DNA from: Bryobacterales bacterium KBS 96
Lineage (GTDB): Bacteria > Acidobacteriota > Terriglobia > Bryobacterales > Bryobacteraceae
Reading direction: 5' to 3'
Length of the DNA: 38,416 bases
Assembly: GCA_000381625.1 (NCBI GenBank)
Contig: KB906767.1
Location: 5,832,801 to 5,871,216, forward strand
A model generated the notes under the pieces. It made no database searches. It saw nothing but the letters and a program-made list of their open reading frames with translations, and was not told the DNA's origin. Within the stretch, counting starts at the first letter, position 1. Each line of letters starts with the position of its first letter. A program made the position numbers and the translations under genes. Below are positions 9,501-17,613 of the stretch, in pieces.

Positions 9501-10086
9501 ATTTAACATTCCACAGTCCTTCAAGCTGACCTGGGTTTGGGACACGCCGTTCGGAAGAGATCGCCGCTTCAATTTGCACTGGGCTAACCCCATACTGGGT
9601 GGCTGGCAACTCGCGGCCATTCATAACTACACTTCCGGAAATGCCGTTGCCGTTTACGAATCGGGAGTCAATAGCCCTCCCGGGTTCTCGGGCGGTATCC
9701 GGCCCGACGTGGTCTCCGGACAGAACGGAACGATGGGCATGCCCGGTAAAGTCGACGTCCAACTGCCGACACCGTATCTGAATGCCGCTGCATTTATCGA
9801 AAGTCCGGTGACAGATAACGGCACACCGTTACGGGTGGGCACCGCTCCCAGATACCTGCCGACCATCCGTGGCCCGGCGAACCTTAGCGAGACTTTCCGA
9901 ATCAGTAAGAAGTTTTACATGGGCTCTGAGAAACGGTTCTTCGGACTCGGCGCTACAATGACCAATCCATTGAAAAGGAAGCGTGCCTCGTTTGCCTCTC
10001 AAACTGTGGGGGATCCCGCATTCGGGATGCTCCTGGACGGAGGCGGCGACCGAACGATACAGCTCGACGCACGAATCGAGTTTTAG
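6550..10086 (+). CDS. Oar-like TonB-dependent outer-membrane receptor with carboxypeptidase-regulatory-like domain
   Basis: The 1178-residue protein has a signal peptide (MRRALVTAWVLVAAILVPAVNAQ). A regulatory-like beta-sandwich follows (about 25-105; GTVTDPGGAVVPGA, YLPAGTYTIRVTAPGF), then a plug region with the GGQQYSHEILIEGIPVG stretch, and a long beta-barrel ending in a terminal Phe (DARIEF), the usual barrel-assembly signature. The size and order match the Acidobacteriota Oar-like receptors that import large organic ligands with TonB-ExbBD. The ATG at 6550 is chosen over an upstream TTG at 6511 because a G-rich site precedes it and the signal peptide begins there. A strong hairpin follows the stop, and the AP-superfamily/TPR gene lies 71 bp downstream. 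Confidence 0.95.
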   Translation: MRRALVTAWVLVAAILVPAVNAQGPVGTFNGTVTDPGGAVVPGAAVVATNNATGQESRTTATSTGDYTLPYLPAGTYTIRVTAPGFRTAAAENEILRVAQTMTVNIKLEVGGVNEQVVVSDKPELLESSSAEIGQYITSQEYKAWPVTVDDGQRQIQSFIFSSLPGTTGNTFQGSINGGQQYSHEILIEGIPVGRSDLSGGNNNEFSPSAEAIGEFKLQTGAIGAQYNGGQTAVANFTIKSGTNDLHGSGFYYLQNEAFNSIPLQNKTFGGTNARNRTNNWGYSIGGPVYIPKIYNGRNRTFFFTNFEKTEVNQLTFNGFSTLPTPAFKNGDFSALFDPNFTGNPLSGTQVGTDALGRPIVFGQIYNPATTRTLPNGSIVRDPFQGNIIPQSAWDPVARNIIEKVGIQDPQFNSMLRNIQKLGTGSPFFHEHIIGVKIDHQINDKNRISGYYNQSYRNRNNTCGTGQYLPVPGTPTSCWQEQTTPGNMVRLSLTSTISPTLLNRLAAGYNRFLNENGAPLATVNQNLASQIGLQNLPGTIFPEIKFSGNPYQGGSLSQMGVGFEDYSPNGSYIYQDDVTWIHGAHSFNFGYDYRRYFYNDRALSDAGNFTFNPKQTDLPGFLNDTGHAFASFLLGGANNASHNIVGYSQGFRQPQHALYAMDDWKITPNLTINLGFRWEIIPPFYEVTNRMSEVDLNVPNPEAGNLPGALVFKNRVNDTYWKEFGPRFGIAYKVSDHMVVRAGYAITNTPPIANNWGYGGFTFGFNGTVNVPAGTNASGFVDDPAIYLNQPFPSLKSPLPNKDPSSANYNDVTTTARDANRPGYTQNYNFTIQYALPGETLLEVAYIGNKGTRLWGGSPGSGGYSELNGIPSSFLAMGDILNDPVSLHPQYSPFPGFDQSLTVSQALRPHPQYFGVEENFPYNTNSNYNSLQITATRHLTNGLGFLAAYTWSKAIGYVDSNGPANYYTIAQDYYNRSLDRSVASFNIPQSFKLTWVWDTPFGRDRRFNLHWANPILGGWQLAAIHNYTSGNAVAVYESGVNSPPGFSGGIRPDVVSGQNGTMGMPGKVDVQLPTPYLNAAAFIESPVTDNGTPLRVGTAPRYLPTIRGPANLSETFRISKKFYMGSEKRFFGLGATMTNPLKRKRASFASQTVGDPAFGMLLDGGGDRTIQLDARIEF

Positions 10087-10102
10087 AGCGTATATTCACC
10101 AC

Positions 10103-10131
10103 GGCGGCCCGGCGTAATTAGCCGGGCCGTT
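10103..10131 (+). terminator. Terminator-like hairpin after the TonB receptor gene
   Basis: GGCCCGGC (10106-10113) and GCCGGGCC (10121-10128) form a perfect 8-bp GC stem around the 7-nt loop GTAATTA, extended by one C-G and two G-U pairs. No T-run follows, so it may be a processing or RNA-stabilising hairpin, or an attenuator between receptor and downstream gene, rather than an intrinsic terminator. Confidence 0.6.
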
Positions 10132-10157
10132 CGCATAATCAGGTAAGCAGTTCTTTA

Positions 10158-12188
10158 ATGCGTTTTCCCAGCACGTTTTCCCCATTCCTGGCGGTCTTAG
10201 TCTTCGCCACCATCTCCTGCAACAATCGGAAACCCGAGGCAACGCCAGCACGGGCAGCCTTACAGCCTTTGAACCTTGTCGTTGTAACGATCGATACGTT
10301 GCGGCCCGATCATCTGCATTGTTACGGCTACCCCAACATTCAAACGCCGGCGCTCGACGGACTGGCGCGCAACGGCGTGTTGTTTGAAGATGCGGTTGCG
10401 CAAGCGCCCCTGACGCCGCCCTCACATGCCAGCATCTTCACGGGCCAGTACCCGACGGTTCACCACGTACGCAACACCGGCGGCTTTGTTCTTCAATCCT
10501 CGTCAAGGCCGATCGCGAGGATTTTGCACGATCAAGGCTGGGACACCGCGGCGTTTGTCAGTTCGGCGGTTCTGAAGAAAACCTTCGGCTTCAACAACGG
10601 CTTCGATGTTTACGACGATCAGATGCCTCGGGGCGGAAATCGCCGGGACTTTCGCGAAGATCCGGAACGCCGCGGCAGCGACACGGTCGACCGCGCGCTT
10701 CAATGGCTGAACACGCAATCCGGCAAGCCATACTTTCTTTGGGTGCATCTTTACGATCCGCACATGCCATATAATCCTCCGGGCGAGTTCAAGGAGAAGT
10801 ACAAAAAGCACCCGTACGACGGCGAGATTGCCTATGTCGACCAACAAGTTGGAAGACTCCTCTCGGCTGTCGGCAAAAAGTCTCCCGCCGGTAGGACGAT
10901 TATCGCCGTGCTATCCGACCACGGTGAAAGCCTGTCCGAACATGGTGAGTACACGCATGGCGTGTTTCTTTATGACGCGACGCTGCGAATCGCGTTCCTG
11001 ATGTCGGGTCCTGGAATTCCTTCCGGCAAACGCATCAAACAGCAGGTTCGGAGCATCGATTTTTTGCCGACCGTCCTGAATCTGATGGGCGGTGAGGCGC
11101 CGTCTAACGTGCAAGGCGTCAGCCTGGTTCCGGCCTTTAACGGATCGACGGTGCGTACGGAGATCTCGTACGAAGAGACCTTGTTCCCCAAATTGAGTAT
11201 GGGGTGGTCTGAATTAAGGGGGATTCGCACTAGCCGTTGGAAGTACATCCGGGCGCCCAAGCCAGAGTTGTACGATCTTGTTCACGATCCCCACGAGACG
11301 ACTAATGTGATTGAGCAGCAACCCGCGGAGGCGCGGAAACTCGAGGCTCAGCTACAACGCATTGTGTCTCCCGGCGGCGGAGATGCCCCGGAGAAGGTAA
11401 AGACCAGCCTGGTGGATCCACGCACGGTAGACCAGTTGAAATCACTCGGGTATCTATCCGGAGCTTCTCCGCAGTCCTACGAGTTAACCGGCACTGGCAT
11501 CGACCCGAAGGACCGGGTCGATGTCTTGAAGCTGATTTATATGGCGGAAGATCCGCAGGCGCACGTGCCCGCCGCACGAAGGATCGCCTTGCTGGAACGG
11601 GCGTTGAAGCAGGATCCCACAGACCCATCGCTTTACCACCAACTCGGCGGAGAATATGAGAATTCCGGCCGATATGACGACGCTGTGAAACTGTACGAGT
11701 CTGCGCTGGGGCGGGGAATCGAGGACGGTAGACTGCATTCTCGAATTGCGGATCTTTACCTTCGCAAAGGTCAGAAAGACAAAGCGATCGTAGAGTATGA
11801 GAAGGCCGCTCGCATCAATCCAACCGATCTTGAAAGCCAGACCAATCTGGCCACGGCGTACCTTGAGAAGGGCCGTATCGACGATGCCGAGCGAGTATTC
11901 AACTGGGTTCTTACGAACGATGCGGATGATGCGGCTGCAACCAATGGCCTCGGTCTTATCGCTATTCAGCGGCGCGATTTCACCGCCGCGCGCGCCGATT
12001 TCGAACAAGCCATTCAGCTCGATCCCGATCTGGTGGAGGCCCAGATGAATCTCGGCCTTATCTATGAAATGGCCGGAAATCGCGATCGCGCTCGCGCGCA
12101 TTTCGAAGCGTTTCTGGCGAAAGCGTCCGTCGCCCAGTATGGCAGCGTGATTCCGAAGGTGAAGCAGGAATTGGCTAAGCTGCAATGA
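10158..12188 (+). CDS. Sulfatase-like (alkaline phosphatase superfamily) protein fused to TPR repeats
   Basis: This 676-residue protein has a signal segment and a possible lipobox (ATISC, Cys21), so it may be a lipoprotein. Residues about 38-430 are an alkaline-phosphatase/sulfatase fold: metal ligands VVVTIDTLRPD (Asp46), LSDHGESLSEHGEYTHG, and a C-terminal WKYIRAPKPELYDL strand. The nucleophile region reads LTPPSH (Thr86-His90), not the C/S-x-P-S-R needed to make formylglycine. True sulfatase activity is therefore doubtful; a Thr-based phosphodiesterase or phosphonate-type hydrolase is as likely. Residues about 460-676 are five or six TPR units. It overlaps closely with the next TPR gene (1 nt between stop and ATG), so both form one operon. 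Confidence 0.85.
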   Translation: MRFPSTFSPFLAVLVFATISCNNRKPEATPARAALQPLNLVVVTIDTLRPDHLHCYGYPNIQTPALDGLARNGVLFEDAVAQAPLTPPSHASIFTGQYPTVHHVRNTGGFVLQSSSRPIARILHDQGWDTAAFVSSAVLKKTFGFNNGFDVYDDQMPRGGNRRDFREDPERRGSDTVDRALQWLNTQSGKPYFLWVHLYDPHMPYNPPGEFKEKYKKHPYDGEIAYVDQQVGRLLSAVGKKSPAGRTIIAVLSDHGESLSEHGEYTHGVFLYDATLRIAFLMSGPGIPSGKRIKQQVRSIDFLPTVLNLMGGEAPSNVQGVSLVPAFNGSTVRTEISYEETLFPKLSMGWSELRGIRTSRWKYIRAPKPELYDLVHDPHETTNVIEQQPAEARKLEAQLQRIVSPGGGDAPEKVKTSLVDPRTVDQLKSLGYLSGASPQSYELTGTGIDPKDRVDVLKLIYMAEDPQAHVPAARRIALLERALKQDPTDPSLYHQLGGEYENSGRYDDAVKLYESALGRGIEDGRLHSRIADLYLRKGQKDKAIVEYEKAARINPTDLESQTNLATAYLEKGRIDDAERVFNWVLTNDADDAAATNGLGLIAIQRRDFTAARADFEQAIQLDPDLVEAQMNLGLIYEMAGNRDRARAHFEAFLAKASVAQYGSVIPKVKQELAKLQ

Positions 12189-12189
12189 A

Positions 12190-13224
12190 ATGTTCCGGCG
12201 ATTCACCTTGATACTGCTCGCGTCCGGACTCCTTTTTGCGCAGGAGCAAACTGGGTCCAACTGCGATTTGACTCGAAGCAACTCTCTCGACGTAAGCGCG
12301 CGGGAAGCCATGGACGGCCGGAATTACAAAATTGCGGCCTCGCAGTTCGAGGCAGCGTATGCCGCCTGTCCTCGACAGACAGCAATTCTGCTTGAGTTGT
12401 CGCGGGCACGGACTCTCGAACGAAACTTCGGGCAAGCGATCGCAGCGGCGCGGCAATATCTGGAAACCGACTCTGGTTCAGTGCCCGGCAAACTTGCTCT
12501 GGCAAATGCTTACTTTATGGAGCAGCGCTTTCAAGAAGCACGCTCTACCGCTGTTCAAGTTATAAAGGCCGAACCGGCGAACAGCGCCGCGCTCAAGATC
12601 AAGGGCAATGCGGAATACCTTTCGGGCGAGGCAAACCAGGCTATCGCTACATTTATCGATCTATTGAGTCGGCATCCCGAAGATAGCGAGGCGGCCTATA
12701 TGCTCGGGCGCATCTACTATCAGGAAAGTATGATCGATCGGGCCATCGGCCAGTTCGAGCGCGTTCTGAAAACCGATCCGCGGTCGTACAAATCATACGA
12801 TAACCTGGGGCTTTGTTACGAAGCCAAAGGCGACAATGACAAAGCAATCCGTTACTTTCTGACAGCGATCAAAATTATGGAAGAGAGCAGCGTGACTTAC
12901 GATTGGCCGTACGCAAATTTGTCCGATCTGCTGTTCAAGACCGGCGATGCGAAACGAGCCTTCGACGCGGCCTCTAAAGCTGCGGCGATGAATCCGTTCT
13001 CCGCCCGAGACTTTTATCTCGGCGGAAAAGCGCTTGAGAAACTCGGCAAGACCAATTTGGCGCTGAACTGGCTGCATCGATCGACAACGCTCGACCCGGC
13101 GTATCCTGAACCGGAATACCTGCTTGCCCAGATCTATCACCGGCTCGGTCAAGACGAACAGGCCGCCGCCGCACGCAAACGATTCCTTGCGGCCAAAGCC
13201 CGCTCACCAGCCACGCGACGGTAA
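12190..13224 (+). CDS. Secreted tetratricopeptide-repeat protein
   Basis: This 344-residue protein has a short signal peptide (MFRRFTLILLASGLLFAQ). About eight TPR-type helical pairs then run to the end, for example NFGQAIAAARQYLETDSG, GEANQAIATFIDLLSRHPED, SMIDRAIGQFERVLKTDPRS and GDNDKAIRYFLTAIKIMEES. The ATG lies one base after the TGA of the upstream AP-superfamily/TPR gene, so translation is probably coupled. It likely works with that protein and the TonB receptor at the cell envelope; the ligand is unknown. Confidence 0.88.
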   Translation: MFRRFTLILLASGLLFAQEQTGSNCDLTRSNSLDVSAREAMDGRNYKIAASQFEAAYAACPRQTAILLELSRARTLERNFGQAIAAARQYLETDSGSVPGKLALANAYFMEQRFQEARSTAVQVIKAEPANSAALKIKGNAEYLSGEANQAIATFIDLLSRHPEDSEAAYMLGRIYYQESMIDRAIGQFERVLKTDPRSYKSYDNLGLCYEAKGDNDKAIRYFLTAIKIMEESSVTYDWPYANLSDLLFKTGDAKRAFDAASKAAAMNPFSARDFYLGGKALEKLGKTNLALNWLHRSTTLDPAYPEPEYLLAQIYHRLGQDEQAAAARKRFLAAKARSPATRR

Positions 13225-13288
13225 GCTTGTGGACGCCGAGTTGCGAACATAGTGGGTCTCGATGCCTTCGTGTAATCGGATCATTTCT

Positions 13289-14563
13289 ATGCTGGAATCA
13301 AAGCAGAATCTGACTAACTGGGCAGGCAATATTTTCTACGGCACAAGCCGTCTGCGCGAGGCCGCATCTGTCGAACAGATACAGTCTATTCTCCGCTCGG
13401 AAAGTAGATTGAAGGTTCTCGGCACGCGCCATTCTTTCAATTCCATTGCCGATACGGGCGATACGTTTCTGTCGCTCAAGCCCATGCAGAAAATCGAGCT
13501 CGACGTGGATGCCCGTTCAGTGACCGCCGAAGCAGGAGTCACATATGGCCAGCTTGGCGCGTATCTCGATAACGAGGGATTTGCATTACACAACTTGGCT
13601 TCACTCCCACACATCTCTGTTGTCGGCGCGTGCAGCACTGCCACCCACGGCTCCGGCGAGAGAAACGGCAATCTCGCTTCCGCGATCTCCGTCCTGGAAA
13701 TGGTTACCGCCGCGGGCGATCTGGTGAAGCTCTCTCGTAAGTCAGACGGCGAAGTGTTCCAGGGGGCGGTCGTCGGACTTGGTGCGCTCGGCGTAATCAC
13801 TCGGGTCACCCTCGACATCCAGCCTACCTATATGGTGCGGCAATACGTCTATGAGGATCTGCCGCTCTCCCAAGTGGAGACTCACTTCGATGAAATTCAA
13901 GCGAGCGGATACAGCGTCAGTTTGTTTACCGATTGGCAAAAACAGCGTATTAACCAGGTCTGGATTAAGAGCCGTGTCGGCGATGCGCAGCCGTTCGGAG
14001 CGCCTCAGGAATTCTTTGGGGCCAAGCTGGCCACTCGAAATCTGCATCCGATCGGCGAGCTTTCTGCGGAGAATTGCACCGAGCAAATGGGCGTGTCCGG
14101 ACCATGGTGTGACCGGCTATCTCATTTCCGCATGGGCTTTACCCCGAGCGCCGGGAAAGAACTTCAATCGGAATATCTCCTGCCCCGGCGCCACGCGGTC
14201 GAGGCGATCCTCGCGGTCGAGCGACTGCGCGATCGGGTGGCTCCGCATCTGCTGATCTCGGAGATCCGAACCATTGCCGCGGACGAACTGTGGATGAGCA
14301 CCTGCTATCGGCAGCCAAGCGTTGCCCTTCATTTCACCTGGAAACCGGACTGGCCGGCAGTCAGACGAGTGCTTCCGCTCATTGAACGAGAACTATCTCC
14401 GTTCCAGCCGCGACCGCACTGGGGCAAGCTGTTTACAATGCCTCCGTCCGAACTGAGATCAAAGTACGAAAAGCTGGACGATTTCGTCAAACTGGCGTTG
14501 CGCTACGATCCGAAGGGCAAGTTGCGGAACGCATTCCTAAACGCCAACATCTTTACAAGCTGA
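13289..14563 (+). CDS. Alditol (xylitol) oxidase-like FAD flavoprotein
   Basis: The 424-residue protein closely follows the actinobacterial alditol oxidase AldO in length and motif order. It has NWAGN at the N-terminus, then LGTRHSFNSIADTGD, where His48 matches the His that binds FAD covalently in AldO. Next come NLASLPHISVVGACSTATHGSG (PCMH/VAO FAD domain, about 10-180), YSVSLFTDW, NCTEQMGVSGPWCDRLSHFR, LQSEYLLPR, EIRTIAADELW, VALHFTWKPDW and RPHWGKLF (substrate domain). It should oxidise a polyol or sugar-type alcohol to the aldose with release of H2O2. ATG 13289 is preferred to 13262 because it gives the same N-terminal distance to NWAGN as AldO. It stands alone, with no obvious sugar operon around it. 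Confidence 0.88.
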   Translation: MLESKQNLTNWAGNIFYGTSRLREAASVEQIQSILRSESRLKVLGTRHSFNSIADTGDTFLSLKPMQKIELDVDARSVTAEAGVTYGQLGAYLDNEGFALHNLASLPHISVVGACSTATHGSGERNGNLASAISVLEMVTAAGDLVKLSRKSDGEVFQGAVVGLGALGVITRVTLDIQPTYMVRQYVYEDLPLSQVETHFDEIQASGYSVSLFTDWQKQRINQVWIKSRVGDAQPFGAPQEFFGAKLATRNLHPIGELSAENCTEQMGVSGPWCDRLSHFRMGFTPSAGKELQSEYLLPRRHAVEAILAVERLRDRVAPHLLISEIRTIAADELWMSTCYRQPSVALHFTWKPDWPAVRRVLPLIERELSPFQPRPHWGKLFTMPPSELRSKYEKLDDFVKLALRYDPKGKLRNAFLNANIFTS

Positions 14564-14636
14564 GCGTTTTATTCACCATTTGAAACTTCGGCGTTGACAG
14601 GCCGTCCGTAGTTGCCTTAAGCTGTCGGTATTCGAC

Positions 14637-14975
14637 ATGTCGAAAGCACAAACGGAAATACCTTACGGAACGCTTGATCTTTTGATATTGAAGACCCTGG
14701 AAACGATGGGAGCAATGCACGGCTATGCCATCGCTCGTCGTATTGAGCAGGTTTCCGGCGAATCCCTCCAGTTAAGCCAAGGTTCTGTTTATCCGGCCCT
14801 GATTCGCATCCAACAGGAAGGCTGGATTCGTACGGATTGGGGAATTTCGGAAACAAATCGGAAGGTCAAATTCTATTCGCTGACCAGGGCAGGGCGGAAA
14901 CAACTTCTCGTTGAGGTCGCCAATTGGGAAAAAGCCACGGCGTTAGTGGCTCGTTTCCTGGAGGTATCGACGTGA
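14637..14975 (+). CDS. PadR-family transcriptional regulator
   Basis: This 112-residue winged-helix protein opens with the PadR pattern PYGTLDLLILKTLETMGAMHGYAIARRI, then LSQGSVYPALIRIQQEGWI (recognition helix and wing) and FYSLTRAGRKQL. It is the short Acidobacteria-type PadR with no effector domain. Its TGA overlaps the GTG start of the permease gene (GTGA), which has its own GGAGG site within the padR 3' end. The pair is thus one operon, and PadR probably represses its own transcription together with the permease. Confidence 0.93.
   Translation: MSKAQTEIPYGTLDLLILKTLETMGAMHGYAIARRIEQVSGESLQLSQGSVYPALIRIQQEGWIRTDWGISETNRKVKFYSLTRAGRKQLLVEVANWEKATALVARFLEVST
14960..14964 (+). promoter_or_regulatory. 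Shine-Dalgarno that fixes the GTG start of the permease
   Basis: GGAGG lies 7 nt before the GTG at 14972, inside the end of the padR gene. It shows that the frame upstream of 14972 (from 14924) is not translated and that the two genes overlap by GTGA. Confidence 0.85.
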
Positions 14976-17611
14976 ACCTTCGTCGCCTGTTTGCAAGCCT
15001 GCTGGCGCTGATGCGCAAGCGGCGCCTCGATTTGGAGTTGGAAGACGAGATCCGCGCCCATTTGGAACTGGCGGAGAGGGACGCCGTCGAGCGTGGTTTA
15101 TCACCGGAAGAGGCGTACCGGAAGGCTCGCCGCGGCTTCGGAGGAATCGAACAGATGAAAGAAGAACATCGCGATCGCCGCAGTTTGCGATGGATCGAAA
15201 CGCTGCTCAGAGATTTTCGATACGGATTGGCTTCGCTCCCGCGTGCGCCCGGCTTTACTGCCGTCGTCATCAGCATCCTGGCGCTCGGGATTGGCGGGAC
15301 TGTCGCCATGTTCAGTGTGGTGGATGCCGTTTTCGTGAAACCTCTTCCGTTTCCGCAACCCGATCGCATCGTCGGCGTTTGGGAGGCTCCGCGTCCGGGC
15401 GCTGTCAACGCCACCACCGTCCCGCAGTTTGTTGCTTGGAATCGACTGGCAAAAGTCTTCAGCGCGCTGGCGGCGGAACAGCCTATCCTGGCCGCGCTAA
15501 ACGATAAGAGTGGACCATCGCGAATAGCGGGCAAGGCGGTCACGGCAGGGTATTTCAAGGTGTTCGCCAGTGGAGCCAAACTCGGCCGGACGTTCACATC
15601 GGAAGACGATCGGCCTGGAGCCGGGCCCGTCGTCATCATCAGCCATGCCGCTTGGCAAAGCTATTTCGGAGGCGATCCCGGCATCTTGCACCGGCGCCTC
15701 ATCCTGGATGGTGAGGCGTATCAGGTCATCGGCGTGCTTCAGCGTGGCCCGTTCGATCGTGACGAAACTCAATTCTGGAAACCTCTCATATTCACTCAGG
15801 ATCAGTTAGCAAGCGACGCGCATTGGCTTACTGTTTATGGACGGCTGAACGCCTCGGCCACTCTAACCAATGCTCGCGAACGAATGCGGGCTCTTTACGC
15901 TGCCTTGGACGAGACTGCGCCAATGAAAGAACGGGGAGGCACGATCGTGGTTGAACCGCTTAAGCAATTGCTAGTCGGCTCCAATCTGCACCGGTCGATT
16001 TCGGTGGCCTTCGGCGCCGTCCTCCTTGTCCTTCTGATCGCTTGCGCGAATATCGCAAATCTGCTATTCGCCCAAGGCGCCACGCGCAGGACGGAACTGG
16101 CGGTTCGATCCGCTCTGGGCGCCAGCCGTGGCCGCTTGGTCGCCCAGTTACTCACCGAGGGTTTTGCGCTTTGCCTGCTGGGAGGCGCCGCGGGCATTGC
16201 CACCGCGTGGCTATTGATCCGCGTCGCGACTCCCTTGCTGTCGCAGTCTCTTCCTTTCACGGCGGATGTCAGCCTCAATCTGCATGTGCTCGCCTTTGCC
16301 GCAGTGGTTGCGTTGGGAGTTGCGGCGCTTGCCGGAGTGCTGCCGGCAGTGCAAGCATCGTTTGGAAATTTGACGGATTCTCTCAAGCAATCCGCTCGCG
16401 GTTCGTCTGTCATGCACATTCGCGTGCGACGTAGTATCGTCATTGGCGAAGTTGCTCTGTCACTCGTGCTGGTATGCGGCGCTCTGCTTCTGGCTAGAAG
16501 CTTGGTTAAGCTTCAACAACTCGATACGGGCATCCGTGTCGAAAACGTGATCACCATGTCCGCCGACCTCCCACTTGGCGCATATCCGACGCCACAGAAA
16601 GCCGTGCTCTTCTACGAAGCCGTCGCGCGACGGCTTCGCTCCACGCCGGGCGTGGCGAAGGCTGGCCTTTCAACGTATTTGCCCCTTGAGTGGATCAGTA
16701 ACGGCGAGGCAATGCAAGTCGCGGGCGCGGAAAAGCTCGTACGCGTGCGGTTCAAACGTGTCGATCCAGGCTATTTCAGCACGTTGGATATTCCGGTGCT
16801 GGCTGGCCGGGGCATCACGAATCGCGATCGCGAGGGGGCGCCGCGCGTTGTGGTCATTAATCAGGCCCTGGCCGCGGGGCTGAGAGACATTGCCCGAATG
16901 GCGAATCCCGTCGGGAAAATGGTTCGTTTGTCATCGACCGATTACACGGAAGTTCAGCCGCTCATGTCGGACGTCCAGATCGTCGGTATCATTCGAAGCG
17001 AGCGCACGTCGTCGCCGGGTAGCCCAGACCCGGCTGTGGTGTACGTACCCTTGGCCCAGGCGCCAAACCCGCATATCAAACTCCTCGTCCGCACTCACGA
17101 GGGGACCGCCTCTATCATGCCCTCCATTCGGCAGGCCGTCCGCGAAATCGATTCCAACTTGCCGCTCGGGGATGTTGCCACAATGCAGCAGGTTCGGGAC
17201 CGCACACTCGCCGGCGCAAGCCGCCCCGCCTGGCTGATCGGAATCTTTGCCTTTGTAGCGATCCTTCTCGCTGCAATCGGTCTTTATGGCGTGCTCGCTT
17301 ATTCCGTAACACAACAGCGCCGGGAACTCGGTATTCGCATGGCGTTGGGAGCCCGCCCAGGCGACGTTCTTTCACAGGTATTGCGTAGGGCGCTGGTGAT
17401 GGTCTCCGTCGGCCTAATATTTGGTTTGATCGGAGTTTTTGCGCTAACAAGAGTTATCGCAAATCTGTTGTTTGAAGTCTCTCCGCTCGATCCGCTTGCG
17501 CTCGCCACGGCGTGCATTTCGATGATGGTGATCGGCCTGCTTGCCGCATTCCCGCCAGCCAGCCGGGCCGCGCGTGTCGACCCGATCGCCACCCTACGCG
17601 ATGCCGGCTGA
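14972..17611 (+). CDS. Orphan MacB/FtsX-type ABC permease (ADOP family), PadR-linked
   Basis: The 879-residue protein begins with the ADOP N-terminal region (RRLDLELEDEIRAHLELA, then GGIEQMKEEHRDRR). Two FtsX-like permease halves follow: LPRAPGFTAVVISILALGIG with a MacB-like periplasmic domain and LLIACANIANLLFAQGATRR, and then a second half ending in LGIRMALGARPGDVLSQVLR and PPASRAARVDPIATLR. No ATPase gene is adjacent, as usual for these acidobacterial permeases, which are thought to use ATPases encoded elsewhere or to act independently. It may export a lipid, peptide or toxic compound. Its stop codon is two bases from that of the convergent ester-hydrolase gene. Confidence 0.93.
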   Translation: MNLRRLFASLLALMRKRRLDLELEDEIRAHLELAERDAVERGLSPEEAYRKARRGFGGIEQMKEEHRDRRSLRWIETLLRDFRYGLASLPRAPGFTAVVISILALGIGGTVAMFSVVDAVFVKPLPFPQPDRIVGVWEAPRPGAVNATTVPQFVAWNRLAKVFSALAAEQPILAALNDKSGPSRIAGKAVTAGYFKVFASGAKLGRTFTSEDDRPGAGPVVIISHAAWQSYFGGDPGILHRRLILDGEAYQVIGVLQRGPFDRDETQFWKPLIFTQDQLASDAHWLTVYGRLNASATLTNARERMRALYAALDETAPMKERGGTIVVEPLKQLLVGSNLHRSISVAFGAVLLVLLIACANIANLLFAQGATRRTELAVRSALGASRGRLVAQLLTEGFALCLLGGAAGIATAWLLIRVATPLLSQSLPFTADVSLNLHVLAFAAVVALGVAALAGVLPAVQASFGNLTDSLKQSARGSSVMHIRVRRSIVIGEVALSLVLVCGALLLARSLVKLQQLDTGIRVENVITMSADLPLGAYPTPQKAVLFYEAVARRLRSTPGVAKAGLSTYLPLEWISNGEAMQVAGAEKLVRVRFKRVDPGYFSTLDIPVLAGRGITNRDREGAPRVVVINQALAAGLRDIARMANPVGKMVRLSSTDYTEVQPLMSDVQIVGIIRSERTSSPGSPDPAVVYVPLAQAPNPHIKLLVRTHEGTASIMPSIRQAVREIDSNLPLGDVATMQQVRDRTLAGASRPAWLIGIFAFVAILLAAIGLYGVLAYSVTQQRRELGIRMALGARPGDVLSQVLRRALVMVSVGLIFGLIGVFALTRVIANLLFEVSPLDPLALATACISMMVIGLLAAFPPASRAARVDPIATLRDAG

Positions 17612-17613
17612 CC

